The notes beneath the pieces are model-generated. The model made no database searches, was not told the DNA's origin, and worked only from the letters and a program-made list of their open reading frames with translations. This document shows, in pieces, positions 53,330 through 62,817 of a DNA stretch of 64,000 nucleotides. The stretch spans positions 4,682,501-4,746,500 of the forward strand of contig NZ_PDCM01000001.1 in NCBI RefSeq assembly GCF_008634025.1, written 5' to 3'. Source of the stretch: Streptomyces albofaciens JCM 4342. GTDB lineage: Bacteria > Actinomycetota > Actinomycetes > Streptomycetales > Streptomycetaceae. How positions within the stretch are numbered: the first letter of the stretch is position 1; every line of letters begins with the position of its first letter. The position numbers and the translations under genes are program-made.

Positions 53330-53710
53330 CTACCTCTTGTTGTCGGCGAAGCAGACCACGAACGACTCGGTGCCGATCTGTGTGAGGGAGCCCGTCGCGC
53401 CCTTGACATCCGCACACTCAAGGGTGCCGGAGACCCCGCCCTTGACGGTCTTGAGCACCTTGTAGCTGGCGCGGCTGTCCGTGCAGCCGAGCTTGTCGAC
53501 CTTCGGATCCTTCGTGGTCCCCGTGTTCTGGAAACACTCGCCCACCTGCAATGTTCCGGCCTCGTCCGAGGCGTCGTCCGGCAGGAGAACCGCAGCCGCT
53601 ACCACGCCGACGATAACCAAGATCAGCCCCAGCAGCACCAGGCAGCCGCGTGTGCGGTTGGCGGGCTTCACCGAAGCGTTCGGGGCAGACAGAGGCGGCA
53701 GGGCGGACAC
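53330..53710 (-). CDS. LppU/SCO3897-like membrane-anchored protein
   Basis: A 126-residue protein with one transmembrane helix (GCLVLLGLILVIVGVVAAAV, residues about 22-42) and a small extracytoplasmic domain containing four Cys, in VGECFQNTGT, KLGCTDSRAS, GTLECADVKG and SFVVCFADNK, arranged as in LppU-type proteins. The role is unknown. GTG at 53710 with GGAGG about 11 bp upstream is accepted for want of a better start. Confidence 0.8.
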   Translation of the reverse strand: MSALPPLSAPNASVKPANRTRGCLVLLGLILVIVGVVAAAVLLPDDASDEAGTLQVGECFQNTGTTKDPKVDKLGCTDSRASYKVLKTVKGGVSGTLECADVKGATGSLTQIGTESFVVCFADNKR

Positions 53711-53759
53711 GGACAGGGATACCTCCGGTGAGACGAGGGTGAACAGTTTCAGGTGACCC

Positions 53760-54473
53760 TAGCAACACACCTGATGTACCTGCCGCGCCCGGCATCGACG
53801 AAACAGAAGGTCAGGCGGTGGCCCGCCGCGTACGGGCGCGAAGCCGGCGCCCCCGTTGCGACCGGTGCCACGGTGGCGCCGTACGGCCGTAACGCCGGGT
53901 GTATGCGCTCCCCATGCCAATAAATGGTGCTGGGTCGTGGCGCCGTGAAGACAGCTGAACGGGACAACTGCGGAGTGAGGAAGTGTAGCTACCGTTCCGA
54001 CTGCCCGCTCCGTATCGGTCCATGAGCTGACGTAGTCCTGCGGCAGTCCGGGAAAGTCCATGACGTACCGGCCATGCCGTGATGGTGTGCTGGCCAGCGG
54101 CACTCGGTGCCCGCGCGAGCCACGGGCATGCGCGCCATCGGGACGATACCGACTTTCCGGACCACCGAGACGGTTCGAGTCGGCATCCGACGGCGGGTTC
54201 GAAGGAGTTGCGAGCCGACAGCCGGAGCGGGCCGATGCCCGCGTCGGCCAGGAGGTACCGGGCTGCGTCACCGCTACGGCCGCGGCGAACGAGCTCGAAA
54301 GGCTCCCGCTTCCTGGGCGGGCACACCACTCGCCTCCCGTGCAAGGGGCTGTGCCGCCTGGTGTCGGCGACTGCTGACGCGTTCCGTCGTAGTCGCCCGA
54401 CCAGCCGACTTGGCCGTCCCAAGGGCAGCTTACGATGATCCGGAAACTGCAGCACCGGAAATGGGGGGTGTAT
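53760..54473. other. Interval without supportable gene
   Basis: A minus-strand stretch at about 54060-53960 (VMDFPGLPQDYVSSWTDTER) looks coding but has no start and no recognized family. The 53811-54665 frame is long but Arg-rich and covers the WXG100 gene, so I reject it. Confidence 0.4.
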
Positions 54474-54797
54474 ATGGGCAATATCAACATCAATAGCCAT
54501 GCTGTGCGAGCGACGGGCAGTGATATGAGCGCGCTGTCCCGGGAGGTGGCCCGCAAGCTGAACAACTCCCTGGAGGAGAGCCAGGCCACGGGGGTGGCGA
54601 ATTCCGTCTGGGGCTGGGAGTGTGCCCAGCGCCTCAACTCCTGCGCACTGATGTGGGAAGAGCACATGGTGGGTTTGGCGAAAAAGATGGGCGAGCTGGG
54701 TGAGCGGCTGCAGGAAAGCGCCGGCAGCTACGACGCTCGGGACGAGGAAGCCGCTTCACGGCTGCGGCACGGCCTGAACGATCTGGGAAAGGCGTGA
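54474..54797 (+). CDS. WXG100-like protein
   Basis: A 107-residue two-helix hairpin protein: helix 1 around SHAVRATGSDMSALSREVAR, turn with SVWGWECAQRL in place of the canonical WxG, helix 2 around VGLAKKMGELGERLQESAG. Such proteins are secreted by type VII (ESX) systems or serve as partners. The ATG at 54474 has GGGGGG about 5 bp before it. The next gene begins 7 bp after its stop and encodes a second WXG-like protein, now broken. Confidence 0.8.
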   Translation: MGNININSHAVRATGSDMSALSREVARKLNNSLEESQATGVANSVWGWECAQRLNSCALMWEEHMVGLAKKMGELGERLQESAGSYDARDEEAASRLRHGLNDLGKA

Positions 54798-54804
54798 GTG
54801 GCCG

Positions 54805-55454
54805 GTGGTGGACTAAGAGGCCGTCATCAACGCCCGGCCCGAGAAGTGGCGCAAGGCCGCCGAAGAATGGGTGACGCTGGCCAAGCATGCTCTGCGCGCC
54901 GCCCAGGACATCCGGGACAACGGCACCAAGCCGCTGGCGGAGCACTGGAGCGACGAGGTGGGGCAGAAGGCTGCGAAGGACTTCGAGCAACTGGCCGACC
55001 AGCTGGAGTCCGCCTACGACATCCTGCTCGGCGGCAAGATGCTCTGCGAGGCCGTGGCCGACAGCATGGAAACCGCGCTGAGCTCGGCGCGCGAGATCAA
55101 CGAACTCGCACAGCGCCACAACCTGCGCGTCGGCACGGACGGCCTGCCCGAGGGCGCGCCCATGCCTGGCGAGGACCCGGACAAGCTGCACGCCCGCGAG
55201 CAGATCGTCGCACTGCGCGATCATGTGCTGCAGCAGGTCGGTGACAGCAGGCCGGCGACAACGACGACATCGAGAAGGGGAACACCCGCCACGCCGCCAT
55301 CGTCACCGGCGTCATGCCGGACGGCGAGATCAAGTACACCCAGCACAGCGACCCGTATCGCAACGTCAGCCTCGACGGACGCCTGCCCAACACGGAAAAG
55401 GCCGAAGGCCAGCAGAAGGTCCGCATCGTCCGTCCGCATCCAGATTGGTACTGA
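54805..55454 (+). pseudogene. WXG/ESX-type partner gene with nonsense and frameshift
   Basis: Translation from GTG 54805 or 54808 gives VVD and then TAA (54814-54816) where the continuation EAVINARPEKWRKAAEEW suggests an original Tyr. The long helical body follows (LAKHALRAAQDIRDNGTKPL, WSDEVGQKAAKDFEQLADQL). At about 55250 the frame shifts, and the real ending is DIEKGNTRHAAIVTGVMPDG, YTQHSDPYRNVSLDGRLPN, to a stop at 55452. One nonsense codon plus one frameshift make it inactive unless these are sequencing errors. Confidence 0.7.
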
Positions 55455-55458
55455 TCCC

Positions 55459-55893
55459 GTGGCCGAAACCACCCCCCGTGCCCAGGAGCGACCACGGGAC
55501 CCGCTGAGGCGTCGGCGCGCCGCGTTCCTGGGCGTGCCGATATTCACCGTCGCAGCCGTCACCTGTTTCGTCGCGACGCTGGTCGTATCCACACAGCATG
55601 TCCATCACCAGTCCGCCGCCTGCCGGTACATCGCCGTGCCGTGGACCCATTTCGCCTTGGCCTACGGCGGCCTGGCCGCCGCCGTGCTGGCGGTGGCCGC
55701 GCACATCGTGCTCCTCCGCGGTGCGCGGCGCCGCGGAGGCGAACCGGACGCGCGGTGGCGCAGCAGCCTTTCAACCGTGTGTGTCGTCATCGCCGGTCTG
55801 ATGATCGCCCTAACAGCGGTCGTCACTGTCATGACGCATGCGGACGCCGCTGAAACGGCAGCCCACCTCGGCAAGCCTATGTGCGAAGGCTGA
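55459..55893 (+). CDS. Small three-helix membrane protein
   Basis: A 144-residue protein. Hydrophobic segments: VPIFTVAAVTCFVATLVVS, FALAYGGLAAAVLAVAAHIV and LSTVCVVIAGLMIALTAVVT. The GTG at 55459 lies 4 bp after the preceding stop, so it belongs to the WXG100 operon. The role may be linked to the secreted proteins, but no ESX-core motif is present. Confidence 0.7.
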   Translation: MAETTPRAQERPRDPLRRRRAAFLGVPIFTVAAVTCFVATLVVSTQHVHHQSAACRYIAVPWTHFALAYGGLAAAVLAVAAHIVLLRGARRRGGEPDARWRSSLSTVCVVIAGLMIALTAVVTVMTHADAAETAAHLGKPMCEG

Positions 55894-56534
55894 CTGGCCC
55901 ACGTACGGCCTCTTGGTGGGTGTCGGTGGTGGTGAGCGTCGGTGGTACTGGTTGGCAGCTGTCTCGTATCGCTAATCACTGCGCAGGGCCTCGCTGTGAG
56001 GAGTGGGTGATCGGCCGGTAGATGGTGTGTTGTGGCTGGGTGTCCCGTGTTTCTGGTTGGTTCGGGGTGGGTGGGGGAGGGGATGGCTGTTTCGGGATGA
56101 GGTGTTCGGCTGGGCTGGTCAGCAGTGTGTGGAGCGTCGAGCTGGGTGCCTCCTGCTGGTGGCGCTGTGCGCATCAGACCGATGCCCTGCACGGTGACTT
56201 CCTGCTGGCCTTCGTCAATGGCGGGGGCTGCGCTCGAGGTCGTGCTGAGCACTCGTCGCAACAAGAGCGCGCCCAAGCGGCTTCCTGACAGGCCGAAAGC
56301 CTCGTAGTCAGAGACGGGGCACCGACGAGTCCATCTGCGATGGTCGATGTCGTGTGGAGCGGCGTTTCCAGGCCTGAGCCGCGGCGCGCTTGGCGACCGG
56401 CGAACACTGTCGGCCGGATGAGGGCAGGCGGGGGCGGCCTGGCAACGTGGTGAGGGTTGAGGAAGCCTCGGGCAGATGACGAGGGCTGTCGTCCCCAAAC
56501 TGAGCCCGTCCAGCGACGCAGACCGAGGGGGCCG
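55894..56534. other. Interval without supportable gene
   Basis: The region 55930-56160 is unusually T/G-rich (GGTGGGTGGGGGAGGGG-like runs) for this genome, which suggests a foreign or noncoding insert. I find no inverted repeats or family-like frame. Confidence 0.5.
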
Positions 56535-56801
56535 GTGGTTCACAGCCAGATGGTCATTTTGGCAGGCCTAATGGCGTACGGAGTCGCCGGCGCCGCCTTT
56601 TTAGCATTGTGGGGTTTTTCCGCTAAAGATTTTCTGCGAATGGCGCGAAAGACCAACCCGCACATCGATGCGACTGCGCCCGCGGACCTCGCTCTCGTAT
56701 GTTCGCTCTTGTGGGGAGTGGTCTTGGCCTTGTGGCCGTTAGCCGCCCTTGTTGCAGCTCTCGAATGTCTGGCCAACCGTCCGTATTGGGTCACTGCTTG
56801 A
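56535..56801 (+). CDS. Small two-helix membrane protein
   Basis: An 88-residue protein with two hydrophobic helices (MVILAGLMAYGVAGAAFLAL and LALVCSLLWGVVLALWPLAA) joined by a hydrophilic loop (FLRMARKTNPHIDATAPAD). GTG at 56535 or ATG at 56550. The function is unknown. The lower GC at its start differs from the neighbours. Confidence 0.65.
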   Translation: MVHSQMVILAGLMAYGVAGAAFLALWGFSAKDFLRMARKTNPHIDATAPADLALVCSLLWGVVLALWPLAALVAALECLANRPYWVTA

Positions 56802-56824
56802 TTCGGCATCCTGGCCGACCGGGG

Positions 56825-58012
56825 TCAGCATGCCGCCTCCAGCGGGGCGCTGTGGCCGGTCAGCCACCAGCACGTCACCAGCAGCTGGTGCAGGTCGGCG
56901 ATCGCCGTGGCGCTCTGCCCCGGGCCGCCTGCCAGAGAGCTGCGCGGACGGCAGCGGGGTCGATGAGCCCGCTGGTCACGGGCGCACTGGAGGCCATGAG
57001 GGCGTCGAGCCGGTCGTGGTGGCGGGCCAGAGCGGCGATGCGCTGGGCGGTGAACGACCCTTTCGAGCGGCGGGCGGTGAGCCAGGCCGGCAGATGCGGC
57101 AGCGCGGCCCGCAGCAGCGGTTTGTAGGCCACCAGTCCGCGCCGGGCGAGGGCCCGGCGTGGCGAACGCCGCGCGGACGACCTGGTTGTCCAGGTACGGA
57201 TACACCGCTCGCACGCCCAGCGCATCCCCGTACGGCGTCCAGCCGCGGGCCGAGGCGCCGACGGACCGCAAGGCGGCCTACTGGTCGAACTCGTCCGCCT
57301 ACTGCGGCTGCTGGTCACCGGCGTCCTGCCGCAGCTGCAGGGCGACCTGGTGGCGGCCGGAGCCGGTCAGCCAGGACGCCCCGGCACCCAGGCGACACCA
57401 GGACCAGCCAAAGGCGGCGGACCGTAGCGTGAACGGCCCGCGCTCCAGCACCTTGGCGGCACGTTCGAGGGAGCCGGCCCGGCCGAGGGCTGCGGCGTTC
57501 TCCAGCACCTTCCAGTACGGGCCCGGCGCGGTGGTGCGCAGCCGGGCGTACGCCACGGCTTGGCGGTGGGCCTCGCGTCGGCGACCGTCCTGCAGGAGGC
57601 GGACCCAGCAAGCGCTGGTGGCGTCCAGCACAATGTCGCCGCCGTGCCCCGTCAGGTGCAGCGGCAGACCGCGTACCGGGCGCAGGTACGCGGCGTCCAT
57701 GGCATACATCGCCGCCTCCAGACCGGCTCGCTCCCGGTGGGCTGCCCGGCCGGGAAGGAGAACGGCAACTGCTCGTCGGACCCGGCGGCGACGGTGTGCT
57801 CGACGTGTGCTCGGCGACGCGGGCGGCGAAGGTCCGGTCCTCGACGCTGGTGTAGCCATCGGTATACGTGACCGCGTGCACGGGCCCGGCAGCGGTCGCG
57901 AGCACAACGGCCGCCGAAGAGTCCAGCCCGCCGGACAGATCGGCCCCCACCGCCCCGTCGGCGGCGCGGATCCGGTACCGGACCACATCGGTGAACCCAT
58001 CCGGCTCGCCAC
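56825..58012 (-). pseudogene. Lasso-peptide cyclase (asparagine synthetase-like) relic
   Basis: Starting near 58012 the minus strand reads VRYRIRAADGAVGADLSGGL then DSSAAVVLATAAGPVHAVTY, the PP-loop SGGLDSS of asparagine synthetase B homologues. After frame changes come DEQLPFSFPAGQP, YAMDAAYLRPVRGLPLHLTG, HGGDIVLDATSACWVRLLQD and AVYPYLDNQVVRAAFATPGP. The N-terminal glutaminase-like domain is absent. At least four frameshifts. The HLTG-GGD and YPYLD segments are characteristic of lasso macrolactam synthetases; beta-lactam synthetase is an alternative. Confidence 0.75.
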
Positions 58013-58264
58013 ACCGAGTTCTACCGGCTGACCGCCCGTAATCGGGTGTGGCTCGCCCGCCGCATCCTCCCCACCCTGCTGATCCCCGCCAACCTCGTGA
58101 CCTGGGCCGCACTGACGGCATGGCGCGTACGGAGCCGGGACGCCTGGCGAGGCACGGCCTTTGGCTTCCGAGAAGGCCTGCGCACGGACCCCGGCACACG
58201 ATCGCCCATGAGCTGGCGCATCGTCGGACGATTGACACGCGTCGGCCGCCCGCCGATCTTTTGA
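58013..58264 (+). pseudogene. Family 2 glycosyltransferase C-terminal fragment
   Basis: The frame EFYRLTARNRVWLARRILPT through LIPANLVTWAALTAWRVRSR, ending GRLTRVGRPPIF, matches the end of actinobacterial GT2 proteins (FYxxRNRxWLARRxLP...WRxxWRMTRLGRPP). Only about 83 codons remain. The cyclase relic abuts its left end, indicating a deletion or rearrangement junction near 58012. Confidence 0.7.
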
Positions 58265-58419
58265 CCCCCAGAAACGGTTCTCTCAGTCAGACGTCTACGG
58301 CCGACTGCGCGCTCCTGGGGCCAGAACGTGGGTCCAGCTGCCGGTCAGGCCCGGGCGGCGGACGTACAAGGCGGCAGCGGCTCTCGTCAGTCTGGCCTGA
58401 CGAGAGCCGACTTCGCCGT

Positions 58420-58640
58420 GGCAGCAGGTCAGGAGGTAGACCCGGGGCCTGGCGCCGGTCGCGTGAAGGGTGGCGCAGGCCAGCCCGGTGGTCCGGGCAC
58501 CTTCGTACAGTGCCTTGTGAATGACCGCCTCACCACAGCCCCGGCGCCACCACAGCGGATCGGTGGCGACGAACGTAACGAACAGGCGCCCATGCGCTTC
58601 AACCGGGGCGGCGCGCATATCATCAGTTATCAGGCGCTCT
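58420..58640 (-). pseudogene. GNAT acetyltransferase fragment
   Basis: RLFVTFVATDPLWWRRGCGE then AVIHKALYEGARTTGLACAT and LHATGARPRVY is the acetyl-CoA-binding core of a GNAT protein (V-A-T-x-P-x-W-x-x-x-G-x-G-x-A). The N-terminal arm and C-terminal strand are missing. Confidence 0.6.
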
Positions 58641-59022
58641 TCCCCTGAAACCGCCGCGCACTGCCCGCGCGTGGGAGTCGGCTGGAAACGGCCCTGTTCA
58701 CCCTGCCCGCCACCGGCCGCGCCGATCAGCCGGCTCGAACAGGCCCTTGGCCGGGAGCGTGCCGACTTCCGCCACACCCGGCACCAGGCCCTGAGCACCG
58801 GCCTGCTCCCTGCTCTTCGCCGCCGCTGACCCGACCGGCGACCACCTCACCGGCCACGCCCGGGAGCACGCCGATACTCTGGCCTCCTACGCCTACAGCC
58901 TCGCAGGGAAACTCGCCGGCGCCTTGGCGAAGAGGTAGTCGGCGTCGTCCTTGCCGCGGTTGCGGCCGCAAGGCTGGTCGGCCCCACCGCTGCCGTGATG
59001 TGCGAAAAGGAGCCGGCCTCGT
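58641..59022. other. Interval with a probable C-terminal gene scrap
   Basis: The plus strand at about 58815-58938 reads LLFAAADPTGDHLTGHAREH then ADTLASYAYSLAGKLAGALA before a stop, a coherent helical ending without a visible start or family. Nothing else is supported. Confidence 0.4.
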
Positions 59023-59598
59023 ATGACGACCACCGACAGGGCAATGCTGGAGAGCCAGTTCAATGCAGACGAGATAGTCACCCTCCCGGAGGAGGAACTG
59101 GGTGACCTAGGGCATGAGCCCAGCCGGTGTTTCCTGCGTGAGGTGGGGCTCCCGGTCCGCGCCAACCCGTGGTTCGACCTGATCGACAGGTCCGACCTGA
59201 AGCTCAAGAAGGTGGGCGCGTGCTATGACGACCTGAACGCCCGCTGGGGGAACCTTCCCGGCAACGCGGCGGACTGGGTTCTGATTGGCATGGTCCCGTA
59301 TGACGACATCGCCCTCGACGTCGCCACCGGTACCGTCTTGTGCCTCCCCCAGGACGAAGACGAGGTCTACCCGCTCAACAAGGACCTGGCCTCCTTCGCC
59401 CACTTCCTTTACCTGCTGGAGGACGAGCGTCCGAACTACGACGAGGAAGTGAACGAAGACATCAGCCTTGCGAGCGCAGGGGAAGCCGGTCAGCGTCTGG
59501 CCGAGCAGATGCGAGTCATCGACCCGGCAGCCTTGGACATCCCCCACTCCCGTTGGCACGACATCCTGAAATGGGTCTCTGACCCGGACGCCAGGTAA
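59023..59598 (+). CDS. SUKH-4-like immunity protein
   Basis: A 191-residue protein resembling the SUKH-4 group of the SMI1/KNR4 superfamily: IVTLPEEELGDLGHEPSRCF, LREVGLPVRANPWFD, then ADWVLIGMVPYDDIALDVAT and VLCLPQDEDEVYPLNKDLAS with the closing helix FAHFLYLLEDE. SUKH-4 proteins usually neutralize nucleic-acid deaminase toxins. No toxin gene is nearby. The ATG has GGAG about 17 bp upstream, so the ribosome site is unclear. Confidence 0.82.
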   Translation: MTTTDRAMLESQFNADEIVTLPEEELGDLGHEPSRCFLREVGLPVRANPWFDLIDRSDLKLKKVGACYDDLNARWGNLPGNAADWVLIGMVPYDDIALDVATGTVLCLPQDEDEVYPLNKDLASFAHFLYLLEDERPNYDEEVNEDISLASAGEAGQRLAEQMRVIDPAALDIPHSRWHDILKWVSDPDAR

Positions 59599-59790
59599 TC
59601 GACCGCACCAGCGGAACATTGGCTGCGAAGAGTTTCCGTGCCGGGGCTTTCACCCCCACTCGCTCTACAAGCGCCTCACAGCACAGGGGTAGGGCGGCTT
59701 TCGTCGCGGCAGGGGTATGGGTGCCACCGGCTCCCTGTCGGTGAAGCGTTCTGCGGGACGCCCGGCGCGCTTGGCAGTCTTTTGCGCGGC

Positions 59791-59833
59791 GCCGATCCCC
59801 AGCGCCTGCGGGATCGCGGCGCTGGGGATCGGC
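59791..59833. other. Perfect 16-bp inverted repeat
   Basis: GCCGATCCCCAGCGCC (59791-59806) and GGCGCTGGGGATCGGC (59818-59833) pair perfectly around TGCGGGATCGC. It lies 193 bp after the SUKH-4-like gene in a 575-bp gap without a supportable gene, so it could be a distal terminator or part of a structured RNA. Confidence 0.8.
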
Positions 59834-60173
59834 AGTCTGTCCCGCCTTGCCGCCCCGGCCAGCCCGCCCCGGTCCTGGCGCCGTGTCCCAGCACCGTCCG
59901 CCGTGGACCGCCGTCGGCGCTGCCCCGCTGGGTTCCGGCTGTCCAGGAGCCGACGCGGCCGCCGACGCCCAGGTCGATGTGCAGGTGGGCCCAGGCCATC
60001 GCGTCACCGTAACCCTCCTGGTGCAGGGCAAAAGGCCATTGCATCGGTGGGGCCCCGGGGCACCGGCGCCCGGGGCCTTCGTTGGCGGAGCCCAGTGCCT
60101 CAGTGACACCGCCCGCTACCGCTGTAGCAGTGGGAGTAGCCCACGTGGAAGCGGACGCAGGATGCACGGATCC

Positions 60174-61199
60174 TTACGCCTGGGAGCCGGTCCTGCGGCG
60201 ACGTGCGATGACGACGGCCCCGGCACCGGCGAGGACGGCGGCGCCCCCGATGGCGGCAAGGGTGGGCAGCCTGTCCGAGGAGCCGGTTTCCGCGAGCGTG
60301 CCGCTGACCGGGAGCTCGTCATGGCCGCCGTGCGACGCCGTCTGGTTCCCGGCGGTGCCCGGCTTTTCCGACCTGCCCTTGCCGTCCACGGGCTTGCCCT
60401 GGGCATCGTCGACCGGGCCGGGCTTGCTGTGCGGGGAGAGGACGGTGAAGTCGAACTGGCTGATGTTGTCGAAGCCGCACCGGTCGTCCTCGCCGTAGGA
60501 GTACCCGATGGTGAAGAAGTACCCCGTGCCGGCCTTGGCCTTGCCGCCGGCCTTGATGCGCAGCTTGGCGTCCGCGTATTCGCCCGGCTCCAGCCGCTTG
60601 ATGGTGGCGAAATCGTCGCTGTCCTGGAACTTGGCGCCCTCGCCTTCGATGGGCTTCCAGGCGTGTGTCTTCGGGTTGAACCACTGCACCGTGACGTCCA
60701 GTTCGGCGATATCGCTGAGTTTCGGGTCGGCGGTGCCCAGGGAGAGGGAGATGTCGGTCGCCCTCACCGCAATCCTGGAGACGTTGGTGACGCGGTAGGT
60801 GAACTCATGCCAGCCGGAATTGGCGACGATCTTGCTCGGGAGACCGGCCAGCCCCGTCTTGCCGCGGTCTGCATCGAAGATCGGAAAGCAGGAGGTGGAA
60901 CCGGTTTCGGTGGGGGACGGCGTGGTGCTCGGCTTCGCCGCCCCCGAGGCAGTGGGCGTCGGCTCAGCGGCCGGCCGCTTTGCGGCGGCCTCCCCGCTGC
61001 GCATGTCGCCGGCAGCGCTGTCACCGCCGTGGGTGCCGTCGGCGCCGGTTGACGAGGAGGTGGCCGGGGCCGACGCGGAGGGCGTGGCACTGGGCGTCGG
61101 CACCTGGTCCGTCGCAGACGCGGCGGGGGCCGCGAGCAGGGTCAGGGGGCTGATGACGGCCGTGACAACTGCAGTCGCCAGGACACGGTGGAGCTTCAT
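60174..61199 (-). CDS. Cell-wall-anchored surface protein with LAETG sorting signal
   Basis: A 341-residue exported protein. Signal peptide: MKLHRVLATAVVTAVISPLT with the A-x-A region AAPAASA (about residue 29). A Pro/Ser/Thr-rich linker follows, then a folded domain (SGWHEFTYRVTNVSRIAVRA, DVTVQWFNPKTHAWKPIEGE, GYSYGEDDRCGFDNISQFDF) with two Cys. The C-terminus has the sortase motif LAETG, a hydrophobic helix (LAAIGGAAVLAGAGAVVIA) and a basic RRRR tail. LAxTG is the class E sortase signal of Streptomyces (chaplin type). The ATG at 61199 has AAGAAAGG 5 bp upstream. No sortase gene is nearby. Confidence 0.92.
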   Translation of the reverse strand: MKLHRVLATAVVTAVISPLTLLAAPAASATDQVPTPSATPSASAPATSSSTGADGTHGGDSAAGDMRSGEAAAKRPAAEPTPTASGAAKPSTTPSPTETGSTSCFPIFDADRGKTGLAGLPSKIVANSGWHEFTYRVTNVSRIAVRATDISLSLGTADPKLSDIAELDVTVQWFNPKTHAWKPIEGEGAKFQDSDDFATIKRLEPGEYADAKLRIKAGGKAKAGTGYFFTIGYSYGEDDRCGFDNISQFDFTVLSPHSKPGPVDDAQGKPVDGKGRSEKPGTAGNQTASHGGHDELPVSGTLAETGSSDRLPTLAAIGGAAVLAGAGAVVIARRRRTGSQA

Positions 61200-61933
61200 T
61201 GAAACCTTTCTTGGGGAGCCGGACTGACGGCCGACGGTGAGGCAAGCCCGGTACGGCCCCGTGGACGAACAGGTATGTGACCGGCGAGGCCATCGAATGG
61301 TTGTGCGCCGAGCGGACGCGCCCGGTGTGACAGTGCTCACCGGGCGCCCGCAGGTCGGCCCGTCCTCGGGGCGTGGCCTGCCAGAGCCCCGCCTGATCCG
61401 ACGCCTTGGGGCAGGCGCAGTACAGGAGGCGCAAGGCGTGACGCCAGCCGGCCACATGGTTCCCCGCTGGCGGGCGTTCGGAATAGGCCAGGTGGCAACC
61501 GGCAACCGGACGTGGGCGCCGTAGGAGTAGACGATGAAGAGGCGGCGGCTGCTCCGGAACGCGCAACAGATGGATGTTCATAGCTGACCACCGCACTGCG
61601 CTGTGACATAGCCGGTGCGCAGCCCAGGTTCGGGGCGACGGGATACGTACGGTGGCGGCGCACTGTCCGTCTGGGACCGGTTCGGTGGGCGCGGCGGTGG
61701 GCATGATCGTCTTCCTGCGTCCTTGGGCATGACGGACGGAGCAGGGGGCGGGGTGGGTGCGGTCCTCGTTGGCTAGGTGCCGCCAGTAGGCGGTGAAGGC
61801 GCGGTCGCCGTCGGGGAAGGGATGGTCGGGGGCCGCGCGACGGGCTCAGGTGCGCACCGCGAGGTCGCCGTGCGGGTACACCGGCGACTTCGCGGCACCT
61901 CGTGCAGGGCCTCGACGAAATCGTCCAGGCTAA
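61200..61933. other. Interval without supportable gene
   Basis: A minus-strand piece at about 61830-61770 (HPFPDGDRAFTAYWRHLANE) looks like a protein remnant and is followed leftward by unrelated sequence. The IS5 element begins at 61934. I cannot assign the family. Confidence 0.4.
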
Positions 61934-62790
61934 GACGTCATCTCATTTGGCGATTCTGCGGTAGCAGATGAGGGTGCAGGCGATGCTGGTGAAGGCGAGG
62001 AAGTGTGCGGCTTTGCGTTCATAGCGTCGATGGAGGCGGCGGCAGCCGGCGAGCCAGGACATGGGTGCGTTCAATGGTCCAGCGGTGGCGGCCGAGTCGC
62101 TTTGAGGTCTCGATGCCTTTCCGGGCGATGCGGTGGGTGATACCTCGTCGGCGTAACCATCGCCGCAGGTGGTCGTAGTCGTAGCCCTTGTCACCGTGGA
62201 GCTTGCCCGGCCTGCGTCGCCGGGGCCCACGGCGGGAGCGGATCGGCGGTATGCCCTTGACCAGGGGAATCAGGGCTTGGCTGTCATGCAGGTTGGCCGC
62301 GGAAATACCGACGGACAGGGGCAGACCGGTCCGCTCGGTGAGCGAATGGATCTTCGAGCCGAACTTGCCCCGGTCCACAGGATTCGGGCCTGTCAGGTCC
62401 CCCTTTTCAGGGCCCGCAGGTTCACCGAGTCGATCGCACAGCGGGACCAGTCCAGCTCACCACGACAGCCCAGCTCATCGGGGACCGGGCGATGGAGCCC
62501 GGCCCATACCCGCGCCTTCGTCCACTCCGCAAAACGCCGGTGGGCTGTGGCCCCGGACGGCCCGAAGGAGGCGGAAGGCAACTGCTGCCACGTACAGCCC
62601 GACGTGGCTACGAACACGATCGCTGCCAGCACCTCCCGGTCACCGTGCCGGCGCCGCCCACCGCCCTGCGGCCGCGACGGCGCCTCCGGCACCACACGCT
62701 GGAACAGCTCCCACAACTCATCCGGCACCAGCCGCTCAACGATCCCCACCACGCCGACAGCCTACCGAAGCCACCAAATGAGATGACGTC
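61934..62790. mobile_element. IS5-family insertion sequence, 857 bp
   Basis: The ends are perfect inverted repeats, GACGTCATCTCATTTGG (61934-61950) and its complement (62774-62790). The flanks share CTA/TA next to the ends, but the exact target duplication is ambiguous. This element is different from the one at 14703. Confidence 0.85.
61957..62752 (-). pseudogene. IS5-family transposase in two frames, second frame broken
   Basis: The first frame (62393-62752) encodes VERLVPDELWELFQRVVPEA and the HTH/Asp part SGCTWQQLPSASFGPSGATA, ending RCAIDSVNLRALKRG. The second frame (from about 62378) carries DRGKFGSKIHSLTERTGLPL, LHGDKGYDYDHLRRWLRRRG (catalytic Asp) and RWTIERTH (Glu). The A/B junction at 62380-62400 is probably programmed frameshifting. 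A further one-base change near 62070 moves the ending (WLAGCRRLHRRYERKAAHFL) into another frame, so this copy is probably inactive on its own. Confidence 0.8.
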
Positions 62791-62817
62791 TACGAGCCGG
62801 GCCTCTCTGCCGGGGTG

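Noticed and set aside
59847..61052. Plus-strand 401-codon frame opposite the LAETG protein
   Set aside because: The opposite strand has a complete signal peptide, sorting signal and ribosome site, so this frame is a shadow.
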